Positions 1-8,835 of a stretch of DNA of 64,000 nucleotides are shown in pieces. The stretch covers positions 4,154,001-4,218,000 of the forward strand of contig OY759723.1 of assembly GCA_963662575.1 (NCBI GenBank). Reading direction: 5' to 3'. The notes under the pieces are model-generated. The model was given only the letters and a program-made list of their open reading frames with translations. It was not told the DNA's origin and ran no database searches. Source of the stretch: Bin5 sp963662575. Lineage in GTDB: Bacteria; Chloroflexota; Anaerolineae; Caldilineales; Caldilineaceae. The first letter of the stretch is position 1, and each line of letters starts with the position of its first letter. A program made the translations under genes and the position numbers.

Positions 1-162
1 ACTTTTAACGGAATTGGACGGACGGAGGAGGGTGATTGGATAAAGGTTGCCATTGCCGATCTTCCCAGTGGCTATGGCTGGGTGTCCGCGTTCTACGTTA
101 CTACCTCCGGACCGTTTGAGGAACTGCCGGTGGAGGAGGCGATGGAGATGAGTGACGGGTGA
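1..162 (+). CDS. C-terminal end of an SH3-like domain protein (partial)
   Basis: The reading frame is open from the first base and stops at 160-162, giving 53 residues of a C-terminus. The segment around 'DWIKVAIADLPSGYGWVSAFYV' carries the W-x-K-V and G-x-G-W-V pattern of bacterial SH3 (SH3b) domains, which bind peptides or cell-wall components in secreted proteins. It is followed by an acidic tail. A strong hairpin terminator lies about 110 bases downstream. The upstream part lies outside the window, so the overall function cannot be stated. Confidence 0.6.
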   Translation, partial: TFNGIGRTEEGDWIKVAIADLPSGYGWVSAFYVTTSGPFEELPVEEAMEMSDG

Positions 163-271
163 TTTGTGTGAGGCGAGAGTTGCATTTCATATTCTCCTGG
201 CCTTGCCTATTGTCCCCTTAGCTCATCCAAAGCACCTCCAGCGTTTAGCAGTACAAGAATCTGAACAGCCC

Positions 272-323
272 AAACGATCTTGAACACGACCTGCGTCGTG
301 ATCAGGATCGTTTTGTCTTTTCT
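272..323 (+). terminator. Rho-independent terminator
   Basis: Arms 272-290 and 295-313 form a 19-bp stem with two mismatches around a CTGC loop. A T-rich tail (TTTTGTCTTTTCTG) follows. It most likely ends transcription of the SH3 protein gene that stops at 162. Between 163 and 483 nothing else recognisable is seen. Confidence 0.8.
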
Positions 324-475
324 GTGGCCAGCCGAGATTACGCCTTCTGGTGACTGGGAGTTCCTGCGAGGGCGGAGTTAGGAGAAGTCAGCAGGCGATG
401 TTTCGTTTCCTGATGGCTCCTTTTTTGCGGGGGAGAGAGCAGACTGCGGCTGGCCAACTTCAGGGGAACAGGTCC

Positions 476-779
476 CCTGTTTTGGGTGCAGTCCACGTTT
501 TGGGGTGGGAATAGTAGCTAGGAGAATTCATGCCGGCGGTGGCTGAAATTGTTTGCCGGGTTTGGGTGAGGCAGAGGGCAGGCACAAGGCCTGCCCCTAC
601 CTTCCGCTGATTGGAGGGCAACGGGCAGGCACAAGGACTGCCCCTACCTTCCGCTGATTGGAGGGCAGAGGGCAGGCACAAGGCCTGCCCCTACCGTCGT
701 TCGCGTGGGCGGCGATGGCTCCGTTGCTACCTGAGGTATAGGAATTTGTACCCCAATTCTGGACCGCGCCCCCTGTTTT
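476..779. mobile_element. Small non-autonomous TIR element, hairpin family, copy A
   Basis: The element at 484-771 (288 bp) starts with GGGTGCAGTCCA and ends with TGGACCGCGCCC, an inverted repeat matching at 10 of 12 positions. It is flanked by identical 8-base copies of CCTGTTTT (476-483 and 772-779), read as a target-site duplication. Inside it the motif GGGCAGGC-ACAAG-GCCTGCCC, a perfect 8-bp hairpin with a 5-base loop, occurs at 576-596 and 670-690. A one-mismatch copy lies at 623-643. A homologous element sits at 16223-16462. It has no transposase, and the short frames inside it on both strands look like translated repeat rather than genes. Confidence 0.8.
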
Positions 780-787
780 TCCTGCGA

Positions 788-816
788 TTGACACGGTAAT
801 GTTGGTCTTGTATAGT
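788..816 (+). promoter_or_regulatory. Sigma70-type promoter of the first binding-protein gene
   Basis: TTGACA at 788-793 and TATAGT at 811-816 are separated by exactly 17 bases. The gene starts at 946, leaving a leader of roughly 120 bases. A closely similar promoter with the same -10 and GTATAGT context precedes the paralogous gene at 3238. Confidence 0.8.
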
Positions 817-945
817 TGAGCCCGCACGACTTCGGTGGCAAGAATTGACATTGCCACAGTTCCCGATGAATTCACAGCACTGTTCCTTAAGCTTTCTGCC
901 AGCTACCTTCTCGTACGATTTGCACATTAATGGAGAACGGACGAA

Positions 946-2730
946 ATGACGAAACGTACAACGCTATCGAGACGCCATTTTCTGAAGTTGAGCGGAACTG
1001 TTGGCACAACCGCATTGCTCGCGGCCTGCGCCCCAGGGGGCGCGCCTGAAGCGGCAACGAGTGCCGGGGGAGAGTCCGCTGAAATGTCGCAGTCGGCAAC
1101 CCAGTCGATCCCGGAACTGCTGGGCGCGGACATGCCCGGTAGCCCAGACCATCCCAATGGCTGGACCACGGTCCTGCCCGACCTGCCCGATGGTCTCCCC
1201 CCTGCGCCCGGACAGGAGCCAATCGAAATCTCGATTACGCGGCGCGTGGACTCCCAAACCGCTTTTGGCGAAGGGGATTCGCTGGAGAACAATCCCTGGT
1301 CACGCATGATCGAGAAACTCTTCGGCGTCAAGCTCACGGTAGCCTGGAGTTGGTCGGCGGGTGACGAACAGACAACCAAGTACAATTTGGCCATGGCCAG
1401 CGGTGATATGCCCGATTACCTGGAGACTGTGCCGTCCAGCATCTTCCTCAAGATGATAGAAGCCAATCTGTTGGAGGATATCACCGACGCTTTTACCATG
1501 TACGCCAGCCAGCGTTGGCAGGACACGTGGGCGCAGTACGGCGACCTTCCTTGGATCTATTCCTCAGTCAATGGCCGCAAATATGGGTTACCCTTCGTAT
1601 CGCAGCTTGCCCAGAACGACCACATCCTCTGGTACAGGAAGGACTGGTTCGACAAACTCGGACTGTCGGCCCCGCAGACGCTTGACGAGCTGCGCGATAC
1701 TGCCTTGGCAGTGGTCGAGGCCGACATCGGCAAGGGTGCGCCGGGCACCACAGTCGGCCTGCTGGCCAACAGTTCCTATGGCGCCAACTGGTTCGGCAGC
1801 ATTGATCCGATTTGGGCGCCCTACGGCGTCATGCCACACCAATGGAGCGACCTCGGAGGCGAGTTGGTCTTCGACAGCATTCGCGAAGAGATGAGAGAGC
1901 CGCTGGAACTCCTGAGCCAATGGTACCAGGACGGCGTCTTCCGCAAGGATTTCTTTACGTTCAGCACCTCGGACTCGATCCAGGATGTGGCATCCAGCCA
2001 GTGCGGCATCCACTACACACCGTCGTGGGGCGCATGGCTGGATACCGTGCGCAACGATCCCGAAACGGTGTGGGCCTTCACCGACAATCCGGCCGGCCCC
2101 AATGGCGCCCGCGGGCGCAGCTCCGCGAGCAGCTTCTATCCTTCACCTTTCTGCTTCCGCAAGGGGATGGAACACGTTGAAGAGATCTTCCAGATTACCA
2201 ACTTCATGCAGGAGTTGTCCGAAGAACACGACCGGCGCTTTCACGGCTGGGAGGGCTTCGACTACGAGTTCCAGGAAGACGGTTCGGTTGCCACTACGAA
2301 TTTCTTTTGGAAGTTCGCTGCCATCGGACCAGTCGGCACCCGCGGCAGCGGTAATATCGACCCAGCAAACCGTGCCAACGAGGTCCGCTATCAGTTGGAG
2401 TGGGCCGACATTCCTGTTGAGGAGCGAGACGCTTACCAGACATTGTCGCTCGAGGACCCGACCGGTGTGACCATAACGGGAAAGGAGGCGCTTCTATTCA
2501 TTCTGGATACTGCCGAACAGGGGAAAATCAACGCATTCCAGAGCCTGCCTACGCCAACAATGATTGAGCGAAACAGCGACCTCAATAAGCTGCAAGACGA
2601 GACGATCCTTGGCATCATCATCGGCGACAAACCGATGAGCGCTTTCGACGAGTTTGTCGGTCAGTGGAAGAGTCAGGGCGGCGACCAAATAACGCAGGAA
2701 GTGAATGAATGGTGGGCCACAAGGTCTTGA
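946..2730 (+). CDS. Tat lipoprotein, ABC sugar-type solute-binding protein (paralog 1)
   Basis: This 594-residue protein is the substrate-capturing lipoprotein of an LplA/YtcQ-type (family 1) importer, acting on the outer face of the cytoplasmic membrane. Residues 8-17 carry a twin-arginine motif (SRRHFLKLSG), followed by a hydrophobic stretch and a lipobox ending at Cys28 (LLAAC). The start ATG is preceded by GGAG at 932-935. The protein is very similar along its whole length to the product of 3238-5025, so the two are tandem duplicates. It has its own promoter (788-816) and a strong terminator (2757-2797), so it is probably a separate transcription unit. The substrate is unknown; the neighbouring GH4 glycosidase and enolase-superfamily enzyme suggest a sugar, oligosaccharide or sugar acid. 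Confidence 0.9.
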   Translation: MTKRTTLSRRHFLKLSGTVGTTALLAACAPGGAPEAATSAGGESAEMSQSATQSIPELLGADMPGSPDHPNGWTTVLPDLPDGLPPAPGQEPIEISITRRVDSQTAFGEGDSLENNPWSRMIEKLFGVKLTVAWSWSAGDEQTTKYNLAMASGDMPDYLETVPSSIFLKMIEANLLEDITDAFTMYASQRWQDTWAQYGDLPWIYSSVNGRKYGLPFVSQLAQNDHILWYRKDWFDKLGLSAPQTLDELRDTALAVVEADIGKGAPGTTVGLLANSSYGANWFGSIDPIWAPYGVMPHQWSDLGGELVFDSIREEMREPLELLSQWYQDGVFRKDFFTFSTSDSIQDVASSQCGIHYTPSWGAWLDTVRNDPETVWAFTDNPAGPNGARGRSSASSFYPSPFCFRKGMEHVEEIFQITNFMQELSEEHDRRFHGWEGFDYEFQEDGSVATTNFFWKFAAIGPVGTRGSGNIDPANRANEVRYQLEWADIPVEERDAYQTLSLEDPTGVTITGKEALLFILDTAEQGKINAFQSLPTPTMIERNSDLNKLQDETILGIIIGDKPMSAFDEFVGQWKSQGGDQITQEVNEWWATRS

Positions 2731-2756
2731 GTGAAGAATCCCATATTGTGTAAGAA

Positions 2757-2797
2757 GAGGGTGCCCTCAACTGCATGAGGGCACCCTCTAATTTTTT
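2757..2797 (+). terminator. Rho-independent terminator
   Basis: A perfect 13-bp stem (2757-2769 pairing with 2776-2788) with a 6-base loop is followed by TAATTTTTT. It lies 26 bases after the stop of the first binding-protein gene. The remaining 2798-3079 holds no recognisable gene. Confidence 0.95.
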
Positions 2798-3079
2798 GCG
2801 AAGCTGTAAGACGACCCTCACTTTGGAACTGCGATGCTGGTTGTTTCCCAGGTTCCTCCTCAAGCCACTCCTACAGACGGAACAAGGATAGGTAGTCGAA
2901 GACGCGGCAAGACGCACGGGAATCCGCGAAAATCTGCCATTTGCTGGCGGCGCATAGGAGCGCAAGCCATGTTCGCAGTGCGGTCCACTTTACCAGGTCA
3001 GCCCTGGTTTCGATCATTTCAGCTAACCCGTCTTTACATGAATACACATTTTTGGGATTGACCATTTATTTTTACGTGA

Positions 3080-3108
3080 TTGACGCAACCTTACTTGTTC
3101 TGTATAGT
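3080..3108 (+). promoter_or_regulatory. Sigma70-type promoter of the second binding-protein gene
   Basis: TTGACG at 3080-3085 and TATAGT at 3103-3108 are 17 bases apart. The bases after the -10 (TATAGTAAGCCCCCGC) resemble those of the promoter at 788-816 (TATAGTTGAGCCCGC), so promoter and gene were probably duplicated together. Confidence 0.8.
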
Positions 3109-3198
3109 AAGCCCCCGCAGAACTCTCTGAGCCTGATATTTGCAAGGACAGCAGCTTGGCCCGAAACCAGTACTGTTTCGTATCCCGCAGCAAGCTTT

Positions 3199-3210
3199 TT
3201 AAGCGCTTAA
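3199..3210 (+). promoter_or_regulatory. Perfect palindrome, candidate LacI-family operator
   Basis: TTAAGCGCTTAA is a perfect 12-base palindrome with the central CG typical of LacI/GalR-family operators. It lies about 90 bases after the promoter -10 element and 27 bases before the start codon of the second binding protein. I do not see an equivalent in front of the first paralog. No LacI regulator gene is present in the window, so the assignment is inference. Confidence 0.45.
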
Positions 3211-3237
3211 CACATTCAGGAGAGGAGAAATCCAGCC

Positions 3238-5025
3238 ATGTCACACCGTGCATACTTTTCCAGACGTCAGTTTCTACAGTTAAGCGGCTCCGCGGGCGCC
3301 ACCGCATTGGTCGCGGCCTGTGCCCCGGCGGGCGCGCCTGAGTCAGCGTCCAGCGCCGGCGACAGTTCCGGCGACATGTCGCAAACCGCAACTCAGTCTA
3401 TCCCGGAGCTTCTTGGCGCGGACATGCCGGGAAGCCCGGAAAACGCCAGGGGGTGGACGACTGTTCTGCCCGACCTGCCGGAGGGCCGGCCACCTGCACC
3501 AGGACAAGAGCCGATCGAGATTTCGACCACGCGGCGTGTGGACGCCCAAACCAAGTTTGGCGAAGGGGATTCGTTGGAGAGCAACCCTTTCTCGCGCATG
3601 GTGGAGAAACTCTTCGGCGTCAAGCTCACAGTCGCATGGACGTGGTCGAGTGGCGACGAAGCCACGACCAAATACAATCTTGCCATGGCTAGCGGAGACA
3701 TGCCCGACTATCTGGAAACCGTGCCCTCGAACATTTTTGTGAAGATGGTAGAGGCCAATCTACTTGAAGACATAACCGATGCCTACACAATGTACGCCAG
3801 CCAGCGTTGGCAGGAAATCTGGTCGGAATACGGCGATCTTCCATGGATTTTCACCACGGTCAACGGCCGGAAATACGGGCTGCCGCGGGTGGAAGACCTT
3901 GCCCACAACGACAACATTCTCTGGTACCGCCAGGACTGGTTTGACGCGCTCAGCCTGGATGTGCCGCAAACGTTGGACGAGCTGCACGATACGGCAACGG
4001 CCATCGTCGAGGCTGACATAGGCAAGGGAGCGCCTGGGACTACGATCGGTCTGCTGGCCAACAAGGGTTTTTCGGCGACGTGGTTCGGCAGCATCGATCC
4101 GATCTGGGCGCCTCACGGCGTTGTACCAGGCCACTGGACCGAGGTCGGTGGAGAACTAGTTTACGACAGCATCCGTGACGAAATGCGGGAGCCATTGGCA
4201 CTCTTGAACCAGTGGTACCAGGACGGCATCTTCCGCGAGGATTTCTTCACGATAAGCACGTCGGACTCGATTCAGGACGTGGCTGCGAGTCAGTGCGGCA
4301 TACATTACACGCCTTCGTGGGGCGCGTGGCTGGACACAGTGCGTAACGATCCGGAGACTGTGTGGGCTTTTGCCGACAATCCTGCCGGTCCCGGCGGAGT
4401 GAGGGCGCGGCACACTGAGAACAATTTCCGGAGCAGCCCCTTCTGTTTCCGCCGCGGCATGGAACATGTCGACAAGATCTTTGAGATCACGAACTTTGTG
4501 CACGAGTTGACCGAGGACTATGACCGCCGCTTCCATGGCTGGGAAGGCCACAACTACGATTTTCAGGAGGATGGATCGGTCGCAGCCACCGGAATCGGGT
4601 GGATGGCATGGGCGATCGGCCCGGTCGGAACGCGCGGCAGCGGCATGATCGATCCCCGCCACGTAGCCAACTCGATTAATTATCAACTTGAAGAGTGGGG
4701 CAAGATCCCGTCAGAAGAAAGGGATGCCTACCAAACACTTTCGCTGGAAGATCCAACTGGCGTGAGCATACTGGGCAAGCAGTCTCGTCTCTTCATTCTT
4801 GAGACAGCCGAACAGGGCAAGATTACACAGTACCAGAGTCTGCCGACACCGACGATGATAGAACGGGGCAGCGACTTGAGCAAGCTGCACGAGGAGACGG
4901 TGCTAGGCATCATCATCGGCGAAAAACCCCTGAGCGCGTTCGACGAGTTTGTCGACCAATGGAAGGGCCAGGGTGGGGACCAGATGACCCAGGAAGTAAA
5001 CGAATGGTGGGCCGCAATGTCTTAA
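3238..5025 (+). CDS. Tat lipoprotein, ABC sugar-type solute-binding protein (paralog 2)
   Basis: This 595-residue protein is collinear with the product of 946-2730 and shares long identical blocks. It has a twin-arginine-like signal (SRRQFLQLSG) and a lipobox Cys. It should be a membrane-anchored extracytoplasmic receptor handing substrate to the two permeases that follow at 5157 and 6156. A purine-rich ribosome site (GGAGAGGAG) precedes the ATG. The gene has its own promoter, a palindromic operator candidate, and a hairpin between it and the permease gene, consistent with a binding protein made in excess over the permeases. Differences from paralog 1 are spread throughout, which suggests changed ligand preference rather than a recent duplication. 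Confidence 0.9.
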   Translation: MSHRAYFSRRQFLQLSGSAGATALVAACAPAGAPESASSAGDSSGDMSQTATQSIPELLGADMPGSPENARGWTTVLPDLPEGRPPAPGQEPIEISTTRRVDAQTKFGEGDSLESNPFSRMVEKLFGVKLTVAWTWSSGDEATTKYNLAMASGDMPDYLETVPSNIFVKMVEANLLEDITDAYTMYASQRWQEIWSEYGDLPWIFTTVNGRKYGLPRVEDLAHNDNILWYRQDWFDALSLDVPQTLDELHDTATAIVEADIGKGAPGTTIGLLANKGFSATWFGSIDPIWAPHGVVPGHWTEVGGELVYDSIRDEMREPLALLNQWYQDGIFREDFFTISTSDSIQDVAASQCGIHYTPSWGAWLDTVRNDPETVWAFADNPAGPGGVRARHTENNFRSSPFCFRRGMEHVDKIFEITNFVHELTEDYDRRFHGWEGHNYDFQEDGSVAATGIGWMAWAIGPVGTRGSGMIDPRHVANSINYQLEEWGKIPSEERDAYQTLSLEDPTGVSILGKQSRLFILETAEQGKITQYQSLPTPTMIERGSDLSKLHEETVLGIIIGEKPLSAFDEFVDQWKGQGGDQMTQEVNEWWAAMS

Positions 5026-5055
5026 GAAAGATTCGGGACAGTGAAGGATACGCGG

Positions 5056-5079
5056 GTGTCCTCGGGAAACCGAGGGCAC
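5056..5079 (+). promoter_or_regulatory. Intercistronic hairpin between binding protein and permease genes
   Basis: A 10-bp stem (5056-5065 with 5070-5079, one G-U pair) is closed by a GAAA tetraloop. No T-run follows, so it is more likely an mRNA-stabilising or partly attenuating hairpin than a full terminator. Such elements commonly raise the level of a binding protein over its permeases. Confidence 0.55.
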
Positions 5080-5156
5080 GCCGCGTTCGGCTACATCAAT
5101 GCAGGTAGGCACCCTCTGAGAGAATATAATTCAGGTAGCTTCCAAGAGATAACCCC

Positions 5157-6110
5157 ATGGCAGTCGTGCAAGCGGATCTAGCGCCTGCTGACGAAGCGGC
5201 CGTGAAGCGAGCGAAAATTCGCAACTATTTGTCTCGATCGTGGCCACTGTACGTCATGATGGTGCTGCCGATTATTCAACTTGCTCTCTTTCATTATTAC
5301 CCCATGTACGGCGTAGTTATCGCCTTCCAGGATTTCAACCCTGGCCTGGGATTTGGCGGGTCACCGTGGGTCGGTCTGAAGCACTTTGAGTTTATCTTCG
5401 CCAACCCCGACTTCAAGAATGTCCTCGCCAACTCGTTCATTATCGCCGTTTCGAAGATCGTCACTCTCCAATTTATGGCCGTCTCTTTGGCACTGTTGCT
5501 CAACGAGATGCGGTCAATGATCTTCAAACGCACGGTGCAGACGGTTATTTACCTACCCCATTTCCTCTCCTGGATCGTTCTGGGCGGCATTCTGCTGGAT
5601 CTGTTGGCGACATCGGGGATGATCAACCGGGCCATTGAGTTCATGGGATTTGATCCGATTCTCTTCCTGGGCAGTAACACCTGGTTCCGTCCAATCATCG
5701 TGATTACGAATCTGTGGAAAGAGGCCGGCTGGGCGACGATAATTTACCTGGCCGCGCTGACGGGCATCGACCCGGTGCTGCATGAGGCGGCAGCTATCGA
5801 CGGCGCCAACCGCTGGCAACGTATTCGCCACGTCAATATTCCCGGAATCATATCGATGGTCATACTTATCGCTTGCTTGAACCTGGGGAATGTTCTTCAG
5901 GCCGGTTTCGAACAGGTGCTGACTTTGTATAACCCGACCGTATATGAAACGGCCGATATTATCGATACATATGTCTACCGCGCAGGACTCATCTCTGCGC
6001 GCTATAGTATGGCGGCAGCGGTCGGGCTCTTCCAGTCGGCGATGGGTTTCGTTCTGATTGTGCTCGCGTACCGGCTGGCCAGTCGGTATGCCGGATATCG
6101 CATTTTCTGA
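5157..6110 (+). CDS. ABC sugar transporter permease, LplB type
   Basis: This is a 317-residue inner-membrane protein with about six hydrophobic segments. It forms half of the translocation channel for the binding proteins upstream. The N-terminal segment with 'FHYYPMYGVVIAFQDFNP' is characteristic of the LplB/YteP-like permeases for oligosaccharides. The EAA cytoplasmic loop that contacts the ATPase is visible as EAAAIDGANRWQRIRHVNIP near residues 203-222. The partner permease follows at 6156. No ATPase is encoded nearby; such systems often share an MsmK-like ATPase encoded elsewhere. Confidence 0.9.
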   Translation: MAVVQADLAPADEAAVKRAKIRNYLSRSWPLYVMMVLPIIQLALFHYYPMYGVVIAFQDFNPGLGFGGSPWVGLKHFEFIFANPDFKNVLANSFIIAVSKIVTLQFMAVSLALLLNEMRSMIFKRTVQTVIYLPHFLSWIVLGGILLDLLATSGMINRAIEFMGFDPILFLGSNTWFRPIIVITNLWKEAGWATIIYLAALTGIDPVLHEAAAIDGANRWQRIRHVNIPGIISMVILIACLNLGNVLQAGFEQVLTLYNPTVYETADIIDTYVYRAGLISARYSMAAAVGLFQSAMGFVLIVLAYRLASRYAGYRIF

Positions 6111-6155
6111 ACGGGGCAACTCATATGGTTGTTGACGTCGGGCATTGGAAGAACA

Positions 6156-7037
6156 ATGATACATGAAAAGAGTTTGGCCAGCCGGTTGTTTGACATAGGA
6201 AACTATCTCTTTGTGTTTCTTTTCGGCTTGGCCTGCCTGTTTCCCATGGTGCATGTAATCGCGATTTCGCTGAGCAATCGGGCCGCCTCCATGGGCGGGT
6301 TCGTAACACTGTGGCCGATAGGAGCGACATTCCAGAACTATCTCGAGATCCTGGAGGCGGGGCCGGTATACAAAGCGTTTCTGGTCTCGGTAACTCGCAC
6401 GGTGTTGGGAACGTCCATCAACATGGGGATGACGATATTAGCCGCATATCCGCTTTCAAAGTCGTCGGAAGAGTTAAAAGGGCGCTCGGTTTTCATGTGG
6501 ATCGTGCTGGTCGCCATGCTTTTCAACGGCGGGCTGATACCCTGGTGGATGGTGATCCGCAACCTGGGACTGCTCAACAGCCTCTGGGCGCTGGTACTGC
6601 CAGGCGCGCTGCCGATCTGGAACGTGATCCTGCTGATGAACTTTTTCCGCGGGATCCCGAAGGAGTTGGAAGAGGCAGCGATCATCGATGGGGCATCCTA
6701 TTGGGGTACGCTTTACTACGTCTTTCTGCCTCTGTCAGTGCCGGCGCTGGCGACGCTCACTCTCTTCGCCGCGGTTTTCCACTGGAATGCCTGGTTTGAC
6801 GGCATGGTCCTGATTATGGATAACTCCAAGTACCCAATCATGACCTTCCTGCGAACGGTGGTGGTCGACATGAATTTGCAGATTCTGACAGTCAACATGG
6901 AAGACATTTACAATTTGTCGGACCGGTCAATTCGGGCCGCCAACATCGTCGTCGCCACGGTGCCGATTCTGATCGTCTACCCGTTCTTGCAACGCTACTT
7001 CATTCACGGTATCCGCCTGGGTGCAGTCAAGGGATAG
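6156..7037 (+). CDS. ABC sugar transporter permease, LplC type
   Basis: This is a 293-residue inner-membrane permease of the LplC/YtcP family and the second half of the channel. I chose the ATG at 6156 (GGAAG just upstream), because the longer frame from 6129 depends on a TTG and adds residues that do not look like the family. The EAA loop is visible as EEAAIIDGASYWGTLYYV in the C-terminal half. The protein ends in the typical 'RYFIHGIRLGAVKG' tail. It lies 45 bases after the partner permease and is probably cotranscribed with it and with the GH4 gene. Confidence 0.9.
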   Translation: MIHEKSLASRLFDIGNYLFVFLFGLACLFPMVHVIAISLSNRAASMGGFVTLWPIGATFQNYLEILEAGPVYKAFLVSVTRTVLGTSINMGMTILAAYPLSKSSEELKGRSVFMWIVLVAMLFNGGLIPWWMVIRNLGLLNSLWALVLPGALPIWNVILLMNFFRGIPKELEEAAIIDGASYWGTLYYVFLPLSVPALATLTLFAAVFHWNAWFDGMVLIMDNSKYPIMTFLRTVVVDMNLQILTVNMEDIYNLSDRSIRAANIVVATVPILIVYPFLQRYFIHGIRLGAVKG

Positions 7038-7169
7038 CCGCCGCGTAGGTGTAGGAAATCGCTTCCTGCTCATCTTGACAGAGGCACGTGCCGGTGCCCC
7101 TCGGCGACATCCAATTGCCAAACCATTGGACGCACATATTGCAGTACATCCATCACAGGAGCACAAAAA

Positions 7170-8657
7170 ATGGGAACCGCAGTCAAAATCGGCGTTATCG
7201 GCGCCGGGAGCGCGACTTTCTCCCTGGGGCTGGTGAAGGATCTGTGCCTGACTGAGAGCCTGAGCGGCAGCCATGTAAGTTTCATGGATGTAGACGCTGA
7301 ACGGCTGGAGATGATCCATAGGCTGGCCGAACGGTATGCCGACGAGTTAGGGGCGGACATAACATTTAGCCAGACTCTGGACCGCCGCGAAGCGATGCAG
7401 GATGCCGACTTCGTGATCAATACGGCCTCGGTCGTAACCTACCGCTCGGGGCTGGAGACGCGCGAGTTGATCAAGAAATTCGGCTACGATTGGGATGGCC
7501 CAAGTACACTTGAGTACTCTTTCTACAATTCCTCCTTCATATTGGAAGTGGCGAGAGAGATTGAGGAGATCTGCCCCGACGCCTGGCTGATACAGTCAGG
7601 GAATCCGGTCTACGATGGCTGCACCGCGATCGGCCGCGAAACCGACGTCAAAGTTTGCGGGCTGTGTCACGGCTATTACGGCTACCGGGACATCTGCAAT
7701 ATGCTCGAAATCGACCACACTCAGGTCACGTGGCAAGCGCCGGGGCTGAATCACAATATCTGGCTGACGCAGTTCGAATACGAGGGTAAGGACGCGTATC
7801 CGCTGATCGATGAATGGATTGCGTCAAAGGGTGAGGAGTATTGGGCGGAAACCGCCGCCAGCAGGGGTTTGCCAACCGGCAGAACAGGCTGGTCAGGCGA
7901 GCTGTCGCGGGCGTGGGAAATCGACCTTTCGCGGGCTGCGGTGCACATGTACAGACTTTACGGGCTGATGCCGCTGGGCGACACGACCTGGATGAAGTAT
8001 ATCGGATGGTGGTACCACAAAGATTTCGATGCCAAGCGCTTCTGGTTCGGTGAGCCCTGGGGGGGTCAGCGCTCGCACCTTTCGTGGCCGATGTATGTAG
8101 ACAACCAGGAGCGGAGAGTGGCACAGATTGCCCGCCTTGCCCAGGACCCGACGGCGAGCCTGGTGGAGAATCTTGGCAGGAACAAGACAATCGAGCAGCA
8201 GGTGCCCATTATCGATGCTCTGGTCAATGATAAAGAGGGCCAGTTCCAGGTTAATGTGCCCAATCGGGGGGCTCTGCCCGGGGTACCGGACGACATTGTT
8301 GTCGAGATTCCCGCGGTAGTGAACAAGGACGGAATCCACCGCATCCAGGTCGATCCGCTGCCGCCCAAGATCATGCTCACCCAGATATTGCCGCTCGTTC
8401 TGTCGCTGGAGCGCACGCTGTTGGCAATAGAGACGGGGGATCGATCGCTGCTGTTGTGGGAGATGCTCGACTCCAATGAAACGCGCTCGTATGCTCAGGC
8501 TGAAGAGGCGTTGGAGGCGATTCTAGGACAGGATTTCCACAGTGAGATGAACGAGTATTTCCGCTGGCCAGAGGGATGGGAGGCCAATGGAATCAGTAGT
8601 ACACCAGTACAGGACGACCCGGTAATCCGAGGCGAAAAGGCTGCGGCCGCAGACTGA
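7170..8657 (+). CDS. Glycoside hydrolase family 4 (alpha-galactosidase/alpha-galacturonidase-like)
   Basis: This 495-residue protein belongs to GH4, whose members hydrolyse glycosides by an NAD- and Mn-dependent redox mechanism. The N-terminal Rossmann motif GVIGAGSATFSLGL (residues 8-21) binds NAD. The GLCHG segment near residue 166 and the GLNHN segment near residue 194 supply the usual Cys, His and Asn metal and substrate ligands. The whole length fits the family. It lies 132 bases after the permease genes in the same direction, so it probably acts on the imported substrate inside the cell. The exact sugar cannot be read from sequence; alpha-galactosides and galacturonides are the nearest known substrates. 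Confidence 0.9.
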   Translation: MGTAVKIGVIGAGSATFSLGLVKDLCLTESLSGSHVSFMDVDAERLEMIHRLAERYADELGADITFSQTLDRREAMQDADFVINTASVVTYRSGLETRELIKKFGYDWDGPSTLEYSFYNSSFILEVAREIEEICPDAWLIQSGNPVYDGCTAIGRETDVKVCGLCHGYYGYRDICNMLEIDHTQVTWQAPGLNHNIWLTQFEYEGKDAYPLIDEWIASKGEEYWAETAASRGLPTGRTGWSGELSRAWEIDLSRAAVHMYRLYGLMPLGDTTWMKYIGWWYHKDFDAKRFWFGEPWGGQRSHLSWPMYVDNQERRVAQIARLAQDPTASLVENLGRNKTIEQQVPIIDALVNDKEGQFQVNVPNRGALPGVPDDIVVEIPAVVNKDGIHRIQVDPLPPKIMLTQILPLVLSLERTLLAIETGDRSLLLWEMLDSNETRSYAQAEEALEAILGQDFHSEMNEYFRWPEGWEANGISSTPVQDDPVIRGEKAAAAD

Positions 8658-8724
8658 AATTCTGCAGGCACAGTTTGCAGGTACTTTCCACTGAAAGAGT
8701 CCAGATTTTTGAAAGAGAAGGGTT

Positions 8725-8770
8725 GCGGGGGACGTGTCGGAGAACCGACAGAGCGTCCCCCGCATTTCTG
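8725..8770 (+). terminator. Compound stem-loop, probable terminator
   Basis: An outer 10-bp stem (8725-8734 with 8754-8763) encloses an inner 6-bp stem (8735-8740 with 8745-8750) with an AGAA loop. The downstream tract (ATTTCTGTTC) is only moderately T-rich. It lies between the GH4 and enolase-superfamily genes and may only partly stop transcription. Confidence 0.6.
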
Positions 8771-8835
8771 TTCGTATGTGAGAATCCGACGTTCTGGCGG
8801 ATCATATGCAGTAAGGCACTAATTGGAGCTGAGGC

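Noticed and set aside
576..690. CRISPR-like array of repeated GGGCAGGC hairpins
   Set aside because: There are only three repeats with near-identical spacers and no cas genes; the repeats are part of a mobile element with inverted ends.
460..927. Several overlapping short open frames on both strands with repeats of Cys-Pro and Val-Pro-Ala
   Set aside because: They are translations of the hairpin element at 484-771 and its flanks; they have no ribosome sites and share the repeat's reading in all frames.
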